NCBI GenBank assembly: GCA_025331125.1
Contig: JAOALB010000002.1
Location: 62,001-126,000, forward strand
DNA: 64,000 nucleotides
Source of the DNA: Mycogone perniciosa
Taxonomy: Eukaryota > Ascomycota > Sordariomycetes > Hypocreales > Hypocreaceae
Direction of reading: 5' to 3'
The notes under the pieces are model-generated. The model saw only the letters and a program-made list of their open reading frames with translations, did no database searches and was not told the DNA's origin. This document shows, piece by piece, positions 1-10,662 of the stretch; the stretch's first letter is position 1, and each line of letters opens with the position of its first letter. Position numbers and translations under genes: made by a program.

Positions 1-778
1 CGCTCCTCGAGTAACTGCCTTGGCGTCATGGACATATCCGGTAGCCGTGCTGTTTGTTGCGCAAACAAGACAGTCGAGTCCTCCTCATCATCAGAGTCGT
101 GCAGAACCGTCGTGCCATCCTCTTCAGCCTTCATCTCCCGCTTCATAGCCTCGTACGGCGATTCCAAGTTCGAAAAGTTGGCCCTAAAGGTCTTGGTCGC
201 CGGTGGACGAGGCGTGCTCCCCGTAAGTTCCGCATCGTCCAACAGCGATTCCTCTCCGTGGAAAGTCGACTGCTCCACCGCGCTCGCCCTTGTCATGTCC
301 TCATCCAGGTCGGCGGTCACGTCTATGGTGATATCTTCTCGCATTGCTGTACTCTCGTCCATAGCCGTGGTCTCTTCGTCGTTCGCATGGTCCTCGTATC
401 CGGAGAGGGACACATTGGCCGAGGCCTCGAAGAATTGTTTCCAAAACTGCAAAGACAGTAATTAGCAACGAGGCCGATGAGGGAGAATGCGAATGTGAAT
501 GCGAATATGTCAACGTACCTTGGACGCCTCCCAGACGGCGCGGGAGTGCTCGCCATACTGCTCGACCAAGGGAATGATGCTTGTAGTGACGATTCTGTGC
601 GCCTTGCTAAAGTTGTGATCGATCTCTGAGCTATCGCATGAGCGCAATGTTTACCACCAACAAACAAAAGGTGTGCTGGTGCAAGCCCACCTTGGAGTGT
701 CAGCGTGATGGACTGCTCAAGCTTCTCCAGCTCTTCCGTCAGGCTTAGACTGCGCGGGGCAATGCTCTGTCGAGACAT
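1..778 (-). CDS. ask1: DASH complex subunit Ask1 (3' end outside window)
   Basis: Ask1 is a subunit of the fungal DASH/Dam1 ring, which couples kinetochores to spindle microtubules. Three exons are visible on the minus strand: 778-691, 625-519 and 446-1, with introns of 65 and 72 nt (GTGGGC...CAG and GTACGT...CAG). The start is ATG at 778, giving MSRQSIAPRSLSLTEELEKL. The conserved Ask1 head follows without a break across both joins: LEQSITLTLQEIDHNFSKAH, then EHSRAVWEASKFWKQFFEAS and NVSLSGYED. After this comes an acidic Ser/Thr-rich tail that runs off the window at base 1, so the C-terminus is missing. The frame stays open upstream of the start, but only with unconserved residues. The family call rests on recognising the N-terminal block. 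Confidence 0.88.
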
Positions 779-1060
779 CGTGAGAGAGAGAAATGGCCAA
801 GGGGACACAATGCCCCCTAGAACAATCGCTGTGATAAGACGGAAGTTGAAGATGCTGGATTGGATGGATGAATCCATCGCATCTTGTCTTGTCCAGGCGC
901 GTGGAGACGCGATGAGGGGCAGAGCACTTTAGTGGTCAACAGGCCGTGAATGGAGGGGCAACTTTTACTTGGGCCAAATTCTGATCGACAACATATTAGA
1001 GCTTCTTCTGCTATACGTATCTGCAGAAACTCATATGAACTCATGTGAAATCATGTGCAT

Positions 1061-4025
1061 CTACCGCTTGATATAGTAATCGCACATATCCAGCTTCACC
1101 AGCAGCTGCGCAACCATGCTTTCATCTCCTGTTCCATACTGCTCTCTAAACGCCTTGTCCTCTGCTTTCCTGTCGCCAGCCCTCCGCGCCTTTTCGGAAA
1201 GGCCACGACACACAGTGATGAAGATCTGCACCTTCTTTTTGTATTCCGCGTACAAAGTCGACGGGTCCAACTCCCTCCTGACCTCGGTTTCCCTGCCTAG
1301 AGACTGAAGCCTCACGTACTTGGCGAACTTCAATATCGTGTTGAAGATCTCTTCCAAAAACTTGAGCACCGGCTGCTGTCTCTTCCTTAGAAAGAGCGCA
1401 TGCATGATCCGGTCAAGAACAAAGGAGTGAGTTTCTCGTAATTTGTCAGGGCTTTGGAGCTCTGCCAACGAGCTGCTATGACTCGGCCTGTCCAGATCCG
1501 CCTCAATCTTATCCAACTTCTTCTCGAACATTTGCCAAGGAAGAGCAACGCCCGTGTCTAAGAAATAGGCGGCGATGCTACTAACAAAGTGCTGTGCTTC
1601 TCTGACGAAGCGGTAAGACGCATCATTAACATCTTGCCAATGACGAGCCATCCCATGGACATCGCGGAAAAGCTGATTGACAACAAACAACATCCGCAAA
1701 ACCCGCAGTAAGAGCTTGAAGATGCGGTCGTATTGCATCAAGGTCATTGGCGTAATGATACTACTCAGCTGCGGCGGAGCTGTATAGGAGAGCCGAAGAA
1801 AGTCCAGGGCTTCCAGCGAGTCTGGGTTCATGCACTTGTCAATCTCCTCGTCTGACAAGTCCCGCACGGCGAAACTCAAGTCTCCTGGTAACTCTGAACC
1901 GTCGTTGTCGAATATGCGTTGTGGCTCTTGAATCTTAGGACCATTCTTCGTATCATAGCTTTCGGTTAATATCCCCATGAGCGCTAGCCGCAACTCGGAG
2001 CTCGCTGGAGGCCATGTATCACGCCCTCCGAGGCGAAGCCCCATCACGCTGCCTTGTCGGGCAACGCCTGGTAGTCTCTCTGCAGTCTCTAAGTCGGGAT
2101 CGAATAATGCATGTGAAAGCCGGCTGCAAAAGATGCCATTTCCGAGAAGACAGAATTCCCGCTGCAGTCTGAGATGGCCACGTAAATCGTGGGCTGTGAA
2201 GAGAAGTCTGAGCGTCTCCGTGTTCACGACCTGCGCCTGAGTCGAAGCAAGCCCTCCAAATGAAAGAACCGGCAGCAATGACCAATGTGGGGTAGAATTC
2301 GAATGATCAATGCCCGACTTATATGTGCCACAAAGTCGGTCACGCACAATCTTGCTCAGCGGGTCCTCAGTGTCGTGTGTGTTGATGGGCTGGGCAAGTT
2401 GGTCGATAGACGCTAGGATGCGCTCCTCCATACCGATCTGATCGAGTCCAAAGAATGTAAGTTGGAAGCCCGAATTGGGCTCTGACAACAAATGTGTAGC
2501 AGCTCCAATCGTATTTGTAGACGACTCAGAACGGCTTGATTGAATGGCGGCAAGCAGATTGTCTCTATATTCGGTGACACGGGTCTCCAGTTGCAGTATG
2601 GCATCCCAGTCGTAGAGCCACTCGGCCTTTGGAGGCTTACTAGAGGCGATGACGTCCTGTTGAGCCAAGGGATGGTCCGGATGAAATGATCTGATGAACC
2701 GCAAGTTCCGACCCGTTTCAAATATTGTTTCCGTGACATCGTCGGGCATAAACCGTGGCATTTTGTCCAAATCCAAAGTAAAGTCGACTTCCTCAGTTTC
2801 TCGGCCAAAATCGTCCAGAAACACTCTCGTCTCGACTTTCACAAAGCCCTTGCGTTCCCCGACGTTGGATTTTGTAAAGGGCAACCCTTCCTCCCTTCTG
2901 GTTCCAATCCACTCTTCGAGGAACTCAATCCACGGTGCAGATACTCTTCGTAGCACCTCACGCATTATTTGACGAAGATATTCTTCGTTGTAATCGACAG
3001 CATACGATTGGTAAAACACGAGAGCCAGGATAATTTCGTCGGTAAGATCCTGGCGAAGCTGTGATGTTAACGCCTGGAAGGGGCTTAATATGGCCAAGAC
3101 TGAGTTGATAATAGATTGAAGCTGCAGAAGTGATCGAGGATTTCTCCCGTAGACAGCGACCCATTCTTGAACAACTTGAACAACTTGGCTTACAGTGCTG
3201 GCGAGAGCAACGCCGCACCGGCTAGGTTGAGATGAATAGACGAACTCCACAAACAAACGAAGATCCGTCAGCGTCCCTCCACACCTTAGGCATTGACTCT
3301 CGATTCCATGGAGGACATCTCGGGAATATCCAGAAATCCTCATCTTCGGCAATGCAGGCTTGAAATTCCGAGCCCCATCCTCTCTGGAGAACAAGATGGA
3401 CTCGCCGCCGAGAGCTAGCGCCAGAAGTGAAGACAAGTAGGTCTTTGTGTCGACAACAGGAACATCCACGTTCTTGAGTTCTAGGGGATCATCCAACCAG
3501 CATAGCAAAGCGTCATAAGCGCTTGGCCCAGCTTCGCTGACGAACATTGGTTGATGCGTCGTGATCGACTTTCCAGTAATGAAAGCATCCCATGTTCTAT
3601 ACAGAGGTGCCGGCTCTGCAATCGTCTTTGGCTCTAGCCATATATCGCTCGTGTCTTCCGTCTCATTATCGCTTTCGAGGATGGCGGTTAATAAATCGTC
3701 AGGATCAGAGTCCGAGGGCGAATCGGATTCCACGCTTATAGCACTTGCAGCAGTTTCGTGAGATGGCAGTTTGAAGAATCCATGTTGTGGAGGCGCGGTC
3801 GGCGCGAGGCCAACCAAGTTCGAATCCGTTCTCAACGTGCCATCTTGGGGTCAAGCGTTAGCCGAAGAGCTTTCAGGCTAGAGTGGTTGTCTTACTTTCG
3901 ATATCCTTTGCCAACAGACTGAACGGCGATGATGTCGATTCGGATTCTAGTTGCTGCAACAACGTTGAGGTCTTCCAAAGGTTCGGAAGGGCAAAGACGT
4001 CTGCCTCATCGCCATTGTCGGCCAT
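1061..4025 (-). CDS. Spc97/Spc98-family gamma-tubulin complex component (GCP5/GCP6 type)
   Basis: This is a GCP-family protein of the gamma-tubulin ring complex, which nucleates microtubules at spindle pole bodies. There are two exons, 4025-3896 and 3843-1061, with a 52-nt intron (GTAAGA...AAG), encoding 970 aa. The ATG at 4025 begins MADNGDEADVFALPNLWKTS. The GCP core lies in the C-terminal half: a GHLRLQREFCLLGNGIFCSR stretch, then LDFLRLSYTAPPQL followed by ITPMTLMQYDRIFKLLLRVL, which is the conserved helix typical of the GCP C-terminal domain. The N-terminal part is acidic and variable. Length and divergence suit the accessory GCP5/GCP6 class (Mod21/Alp16 in fission yeast) better than Spc97/Spc98 proper. 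I lean to GCP6 but cannot settle the subclass by eye. It is divergent from EAF7 across 423 bp. Confidence 0.8.
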
Positions 4026-4448
4026 GTCTCCTTCATTCGTGACAGATGTAACAGTAACAAACACTGCATAGGTTTAGGATTGGTTGGAATGGAAACATCA
4101 CCAGGTTGGTGACCCCTCGACGCGAGGTTGATCGCGTTGATGAGCGGGCGGACAATTCGGTTCCGCGATACTGTTTCGGGGCATTTCAGGCACTCCGCGC
4201 ACTATCGATAGTGGCCCCCCACACTAAAAATAGCGAGCCACAACCTTCTAGAAGTTTTGCCCAGCGATGATCTCATGCACTGTTTCTTTGTACTCCGTAC
4301 CTGCATCGAGCTGTTCAAGCACCCACTCGAATTTGCCCCCGAATCCGCCGCGCGCATATCAACTCGGAGTATCTACAAGAAGCGCAGCGACTCGAGCGAC
4401 AGACTGAGGCGATTGATTGCGACCTCGCGAGCTTGAAATCGCGCTACA
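4026..4448. promoter_or_regulatory. Shared 423-bp region between divergent GCP and EAF7 genes
   Basis: This gap separates two start codons pointing away from each other, so it must hold both promoters. It includes one TACTCCGTAC copy near 4289-4298. I see no clear TATA box and no additional coding exon. Confidence 0.5.
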
Positions 4449-5371
4449 ATGCCTCCCAAGAAGCGAGCACGCGCGCAGGCTGCGTCAACGCCAACGCCAG
4501 CTCGCGACGACGATGCTATGGATGTCGATACGCCTCGAAAGAGCGCAACACCAGCTTCTTCAACACTCAAACCTGAAACGTCCGGCCTCTATAATAACCT
4601 TTGGACCGATGACCAGGTTTCATCATTATTCAAAGCTGTGATTCGGTGGAAACCAGCCGGTTAGTCTGACTCCAAATCATCTCCAAATACTCATTCCGGC
4701 TCGTCAATTCTCCTAACAGATATTTCCCAGGCATGCACAAACATTTCAGGATGATTGCAATATCAGAACATTTGCGCAACCACGGCTTCGACCCGGATAT
4801 TCATCGGCACACGCGTATCCCCTACATCTGGGACAAGCTGCGAACCTACTACGACCTGGATCTGATTGATGAGCGAGAGTACTTCGACGATGACGAGTCT
4901 GAAGACAAGTACATCGAATTCATTCTTCCGATGGGCGAATTCGGCGAGCGTCTACTGCCGCGTCTTCTTGCAGACCCAAGCGAGGCACCGACGTCGCCTC
5001 CCGAAATGGAGCGCTCTCCCCCATTCACACAGCCTCGGAAGCGCAAGCGAGGTGACACATCATCGAAGGCGAGGGCCGCATCTGCGGAAGACACCGAGGA
5101 TGGGACTGATGCACCGTCACCAGCGCCAAAGCCAGCGAGGGGCGCAAGGAGTCGAACGAGAGCGGCCAGCCAGACCAAAGCAGACAAGGCTGAAAGGGCT
5201 GAGACAACGGAAGAGGAAGATGATGTTGATGGGGAGGAGAGTGGGTCTGGAGATGGCGAAGAAGAGAGCGCAGAAGAGAACGGGACGCCCGCATCAAGAT
5301 CGACAAGGGCATCCGGGAGAGCCCGCGGCAGAGGGCGAGGAAGGGGCAGGAGAGGTAGGGGACGAGGGTAG
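4449..5371 (+). CDS. eaf7: NuA4 histone acetyltransferase subunit Eaf7 (MRGBP/CT20 family)
   Basis: Eaf7 is a subunit of the NuA4 histone H4/H2A acetyltransferase complex and acts in the nucleus. There are two exons, 4449-4659 and 4731-5371, with a 71-nt intron (GTTAGT...CAG); the product is 283 aa. The family signature spans the splice junction: LWTDDQVSSLFKAVIRWKPA, then GMHKHFRMIAISEHLRNHGF and IPYIWDKLRTYYDLDLIDER. The N-terminus is basic (MPPKKRARAQ). The C-terminus has an acidic Glu/Asp-rich stretch and ends in an Arg-Gly tail of RGRG repeats. RGG-like tails often bind nucleic acid or are arginine-methylated, but that role is inference here. The gene is convergent with the Rrn5-like gene, 122 bp apart. 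Confidence 0.9.
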
Positions 5372-5493
5372 TGGATTGGACAATCATTCGGGAGGCATTT
5401 GGAACAGTGTACTTCGTAGCAGCATTGATCAAAGGCAGAGATACCCAACTCATAATACGTATATGCATATGTATGCATTGACTGTCCACGTCC

Positions 5494-7242
5494 TCAACTG
5501 TCCGTGTCAATCAATTCCTTGCTCTCCTGTGCTTCTGTTATCCTTTCACTCTCAAACCCCTCGATATCATCCTTCCCTCCCTCTGCCTCGTGCAAGGTTT
5601 CCCATTCACTGTAGTACTCTGATTTGCGCATCCAGTCTCCTCCACCCAAGTAATTACTCTCCATAACCATGGTCGAGCGTGTTGGTGCCCTTGGATCTTG
5701 TTTCTTAGGCAGTTCCATGGGCGGCCTCTTCTGCAGAACGTTCCACATCTCAGCCTCCGCCTTGTAGTTGGCATACTCGTCACGCTCATCGGCGTGCCTC
5801 TCCTTCTGCCGCTCTGTGGCAATACGGACCCTTAGTGCGTCTCTCCAGGACTTGTCGTCCCAGTCGAGGTTGTAGATGGATTGCATAGCCTCCCTCGCTT
5901 CGTTTCTGATCTCCTGTTCTTCCACATCCAGTGCAGAGGGTGGGTTGGAATCATCGGATGATAAGTCTTCTACATCACTGTATTCCTCATCCTCGTCTGA
6001 CGGCTGCTGTGTCGCGATTGGCGATTTCGGTTGTAGTGGATCGGAAACCCGCTCGCCAGATAATTCCCTTGCCACATCATCGTATGCCATGGGCTCTTCA
6101 TCGTGATCTTCATCTCCTACTGGTGGGTCTTCATATACATCTAGGCGCAGTCGACGGGCACTCTTGAGCCACAGTTCGTTCATCTTCGAGGTCATACCCA
6201 GTGATGTGATGGCAGCTTCAGCGTCCTGCAGCTGTACCATGTTCCTGATCCTGCTGCCGCCCGCAGTCTTCGATCTGATCCTCGACATGGCCATGAAGAG
6301 GGTTGTCTGAATGAGTCGCCTTGTTATGGACACCGCCAAGGAGTGAAAGTCTTCAAACGCTGTAGCAAATACCGAAGGAGGTTCGTCGTCTATGAACTTC
6401 CAGTTATTACCCTGAATCGAAGAGTTCATAAATATACGGGATGAGAGCTCCAACCATTTTGATATATGGAAGAGCTGGGCAAATGGAGGTTGTTGAGCAC
6501 TGTTGGCCTCTTGGACATCCTTGGTGAGCTTTCTGGCGACTTTTGGGGTTATGTCCCATACGTCCCCCCATCGATTTTGCTCTCGCTGCATGTCGCGTGC
6601 TTCCTGTCTGAGAGAAATCTCATCGGCGGCTTCTTCTTGCGCATGGCAGCATTGCTGGCTGAGCTCAACTGCAGCAGGATGTTCTGCTGGCTCCAAAAAA
6701 GAACGTTTAATCGACTTCTGCCTCGAGGCATGAGCGTCTTGGAGAAAATTCAAGTAATAGCTGATTTCAGCTACACTCTTGCTACCAATACTTGCAGAAA
6801 TGCCAGGTATATCATGTCTGCCAAGTCGCGCCACCGATTCAAAAAATTTCCTCTTCTCCGATGGCGACCAATAAGTGAGACCAAGCTGAGAAGCTGGGAG
6901 ATCAGGCAAATCACCAAACGAGGTGCGGTGAGCGGCATCCTCAATCTCTTTATTCAAAAGCTCAAGATAGCCAAAATTCAATTCTCCCCTTTGCCGTTTG
7001 AAAGGTCGATATGCTGCTGTGTCGTCCGCTGGCCTCTTGAACGGTGATCGTTGACCTGGGCTCTCGCCAGAGGATGAGTGGTCGTCTTCGATATCATCAC
7101 TCTCTTCAATATCGGACTCGTTTAAATCTCCGCTCAGACTGGCCTCTGAAGTTTCTTCATCTTCAGCTTCTTGTTGAATCCTAGAGCGTAAGGCGACGGC
7201 ATCATCGTGTTCCTCGGATGAATAGTCGGATTCTTGGTCCAT
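5494..7242 (-). CDS. Rrn5-like RNA polymerase I upstream activation factor subunit (SANT domain)
   Basis: A single-exon gene of 582 aa from ATG at 7242. The N-terminal ~110 residues are highly acidic, then a basic KRQRG patch follows. Residues ~125-175 form a SANT/Myb-like module containing TYWSPSEKRKFFESVARLGR and IGSKSVAEISYYLNFLQ. This matches the organisation of Rrn5, a UAF subunit that recruits RNA polymerase I to rDNA promoters. The rest of the protein is helical and acidic, with a long Asp/Glu/Ser stretch at ~390-430. Rrn5 homologs are poorly conserved outside the SANT region, so another SANT protein remains possible. It is divergent from the helicase gene (381 bp) and convergent with EAF7. 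Confidence 0.65.
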   Translation of the reverse strand: MDQESDYSSEEHDDAVALRSRIQQEAEDEETSEASLSGDLNESDIEESDDIEDDHSSSGESPGQRSPFKRPADDTAAYRPFKRQRGELNFGYLELLNKEIEDAAHRTSFGDLPDLPASQLGLTYWSPSEKRKFFESVARLGRHDIPGISASIGSKSVAEISYYLNFLQDAHASRQKSIKRSFLEPAEHPAAVELSQQCCHAQEEAADEISLRQEARDMQREQNRWGDVWDITPKVARKLTKDVQEANSAQQPPFAQLFHISKWLELSSRIFMNSSIQGNNWKFIDDEPPSVFATAFEDFHSLAVSITRRLIQTTLFMAMSRIRSKTAGGSRIRNMVQLQDAEAAITSLGMTSKMNELWLKSARRLRLDVYEDPPVGDEDHDEEPMAYDDVARELSGERVSDPLQPKSPIATQQPSDEDEEYSDVEDLSSDDSNPPSALDVEEQEIRNEAREAMQSIYNLDWDDKSWRDALRVRIATERQKERHADERDEYANYKAEAEMWNVLQKRPPMELPKKQDPRAPTRSTMVMESNYLGGGDWMRKSEYYSEWETLHEAEGGKDDIEGFESERITEAQESKELIDTDS

Positions 7243-7623
7243 GTTCCCTTAGTACCTTCAGTGTTGAGGATTGTGGGAGCAGATGAGAACATTGTAAGGA
7301 ATGACCAGAAAAGATCGTAAAGCCTCAGGTATGAAAACAAAACAAAAAAAGAAGGCGTCGGTTTTGACAGTACTCCTCACTGTGATGAAGGCATTGCAAG
7401 ATCTATCTGACAAGTGCTGGCGGTCTATAAATGTTCAAAGCCGCCTTAAGCCACAAGACGAACGGATCTTGTTTGCAAGAGGTGCTGCGAGCCACAGTGG
7501 CTGATGCCTTACATAATCCTTCTTCAGCCAATGGCAAAGATATTCTCGGCGCGTTTGGGGATTTTCTTCATTGAGATTCAGACATAGGACGAATCTTCAC
7601 ATATTGTCACATCACCATGTGCA
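7243..7623. promoter_or_regulatory. Divergent promoter region, Rrn5-like / Irc3-like genes
   Basis: A 381-bp gap between outward-pointing starts. A CCAAT sequence (inside AGCCAATGGC, ~7529-7538) is the only recognisable promoter element, and it is weak evidence alone. Short open frames here have no coding signature. Confidence 0.4.
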
Positions 7624-9637
7624 ATGCTATACACTGTCGTAAGACATCTCTTCCGGCCACGTGCTGGGACTGGCGTCCCTGTGGCCTGGTTTGGTCATCT
7701 TAGAACCTATGCCACAGCACCGCGCCCACTTCCACTCCCCAGTAAACCCAAGCTCCGAGATTATCAACAAGAATGTATCAAGTCTGTACTCCTGTCCTTG
7801 AAACGAGGACACAAGCGTGTTGGTATATCTTTGGCTACTGGCAGTGGCAAAACAGTAGGCGATATCCTCATTCATAGCGTAGAATCCTGGCTAATTTTTT
7901 CAGGTCATCTTTACGCAACTCATTGACAAAGTCTACTCTCGTAATGAGGGAGCTGACCAGACTCTTATACTGGCCCATCGCCGTGAGCTAGTTGAACAAG
8001 CTGCGAGACACTGTCAACTTGCTTACCCAGACAAGCGAATTGAGATCGAAATGGGCTCTCTCCATGCTTCCGGGACGGCGGACATCACCATTGCCAGCGT
8101 GCAGAGCATCATATCCAAGGGTCGTTTAGAAAAGTTTGATCCTTCGAGATTCAAGCTTGTTCTCGTGGACGAGGCACATCATATCGTTGCGCCAGGCTAT
8201 CTCAAGACCCTCAAATACTTTGGCCTCGATGAGAAACGGTTCAACTCTCCGGCTTTGATTGGCGTTTCCGCGACCTTCTCTCGATTCGATGGAGTGAAAC
8301 TTGGCGCCGCTATCGACGAGATAGTCTACCACAAAGATTATGTGGACATGATCTCGGACAAGTGGCTATCTGATGTCGTATTCACAACAGTAGAGTCATC
8401 CGCCAACCTGTCCAAAGTCAAAAGCGGTGCATTCGGCGACTTCCAAACAGGAGAGCTCTCCAAGGTCGTCAACACAGACACCGTCAATGACATCACAGTC
8501 CGCAGCTGGATGGCCAAAGCGACTGACCGAAAATCAACACTGGTATTTTGCGTCGATTTGGCCCACGTTGCAGGACTGACCCGCAAGTTTCGTGAGTACG
8601 GCTTTGAGGCGAGATATGTCACCGGAGACACACCCAAGATTGAGCGAAGCGGAATTCTTGAGGCATTCAAAAGGGGTGACTTTCCCGTCCTTGTCAACTG
8701 TGGCGTCTTTACTGAAGGCACAGACATTCCCAACATTGACTGCATTGTGCTGGCCAGACCGACCAGGTCACGCAACTTGTTGGTCCAGATGATTGGAAGA
8801 GGCATGCGATTACATCCAGGTAAAAAGAACTGCCATATCATTGACATGGTTTCGACCCTGGAGACTGGAATCGTCACCACGCCGACTTTGTTCGGACTCG
8901 ATCCTAACGAGCTAGTCGACAAAGCATCGGTTAATGATATGCTGAAGATCAAGGAGTTGAAAGATACCGAGGAAGCAGGCTCGCAAGATGCCAATTCCCA
9001 GGGATCGGGCTTATCCTTGAGCCCTTCGACAGCAATTACCTTCACGGATTACTCCTCGGTACTAGATCTTATAGCAGACACCTCAGGGGAAAGACATATC
9101 CGTGCCATCAGCCAATACGCCTGGGTCCAGGTCGGTCCAGAACGATTCGTCCTCTCCGCGCCCAGCGGCTCTTACATCAGAATCGAAAGAATCGCCGAAC
9201 AAACCAGCGCATCCTCGCCAACCTACCGCGCAGTCGAAATCCGAGCTCTCCCCCCTGGCATCGCAAAATCACCCTACGCCGCTCCTAGAGAGATCCTCAC
9301 GGCCGCCACATTCAACGACGCCGTCCATGGCGCCGACAGCTACGGCGCCGGTGCCTTCCCGCACACCTTCATCAACCGCTTCCAGCCCTGGCGTAAACTG
9401 CCCCCGACGCAGGGCCAGCTAGACTTCATCAACAAGCTCCGCGGTAAGGGGAAACCCCTGACGGCTGGGGAGCTGACAAAGGGGAAAGCCGCAGACATGA
9501 TCACAAAGCTGAAACACGGTGCCCGTGGCCAATTTGCCAAGATTGAGGCGCAGCAGCGACGGAGAGAGAAAAATGGATCATTGCTGGAAGCGAGGCAAAA
9601 CCGCGAGTCTGTGAGGGTCGGGCCTCTTTCGGCTTGA
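7624..9637 (+). CDS. irc3: Mitochondrial DEAD/DEAH superfamily 2 helicase, Irc3 type
   Basis: Irc3-type proteins are double-stranded-DNA-dependent ATPases that help maintain mitochondrial DNA, unwinding branched structures. There are two exons, 7624-7854 and 7904-9637, with a 49-nt intron (GTAGGC...CAG); the product is 654 aa. The first ~35 residues are basic with no acidic residue (HLFRPRAG, HLRTYATAPR), as in a mitochondrial presequence. The Q-like motif KLRDYQQECIKSVL is followed by Walker A (ATGSGKT, ending at residue 77). The intron sits just after this motif, and the join continues VIFTQLIDKV. Walker B is DEAHH at 166-170. GVSATFSRFDG is motif III, and motif VI contains QMIGRGMRLHPGK. 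The C-terminal region is lineage-specific. The family call is firm; the Irc3 orthology is likely. Confidence 0.87.
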
Positions 9638-10662
9638 GGGAAGCCTCGGAACAGATATCCATCATGTTTGTTTTACGGAGGAAAAGCGTAAATGTATTAC
9701 CATCAGTGGGGAGCCTGGCGTTGGATATTGTTATATGGAGCCATGACATGAGTGACAACTGCCACAGGATATATTATGACTTGGAAAATGGACAGGCATA
9801 CTTGTACGATAGAAATTGTGAACGCTCGCTGATAGGGAACGGACATACATCTCCATCCTGCATCTTCTTTCAGAGTCCCTCGAGTTATACGTCAGAGCCT
9901 ATTTCTCTACATTTAATAGGACTCATTTCGTTGATCACAGACCATAACGGCGAGAAGCCAGAGGCTCCATAACTCACTGAACGAGAGTATAAAACGACAT
10001 GTTCACACACATTATCGAACAAGAGATACATCAGAGTGTGAAATGACAGTACTTTTCAGTCTCATTTCGAAGGCGTTGTAGAAATGTCACCATTTCCTAC
10101 AACCTTGAGCCATTGCTCGCGTGCCAACGGGTATCATTTCCTTTCCTTTCCGCATATCATAAACATACATTCGCACCACAGCCTCCCCTTCCAATGTCTC
10201 ACCCACCGCAGGTGGAGACCCGGATGCCTCGCAAAATCAGAACAATACAAACTTCCAACTCCCTGTATATCGAGATTTTGCCACCAATGGCGTCAACTTT
10301 TCGATATATCTTCCATGGGGAATCAGCCATTGATCTCCCGAACCAAATTCTTTCAGCTCCCAACGCCAGGGGTATTTTCTTCGCATTTTTATCTTGACTT
10401 TTTGACGTGCATATGGGTATAATGAGTGGACGTCAGTCATCAAGATTGAGACCACAGATTCCAATAACCGATATAGTTTCGTAAACATCCGACAGCAAAA
10501 CAAAAATCAAAAACCACATACAACTGAAACTTTCAAAACAAAAGCGAAAAAAAGCAAAACAGGAACGAGCCAACATCAAACGGCAAAGCAAAGGCCAGGT
10601 TGATGTAGTCTTGTGCGTTCCAGGGTATATCCAGCCGGGGTATTCGGTCTAATTCGCAAAAT
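9638..10662. other. Intergenic, convergent 3' ends
   Basis: 1,025 bp between the stop codons of the helicase (+) and the KH protein (-). It should contain both 3' untranslated regions. A-rich runs near 10500-10560 are the only compositional feature. Short open frames do not resemble known proteins. Confidence 0.6.

Noticed and set aside
779..877. Extension of Ask1 to an ATG at 877
   Set aside because: The added residues are hydrophobic and not family-like, whereas MSRQSIAPR is the usual Ask1 start.
4866..5666. 266-codon plus-strand frame overlapping EAF7
   Set aside because: It is the shifted frame of the purine-rich, low-complexity EAF7 tail and continues into the convergent gene; basic simple sequence, no domain.
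8338..9045. 235-codon minus-strand frame inside the helicase gene
   Set aside because: Mirror of the conserved helicase core, which has clear motifs on the plus strand.
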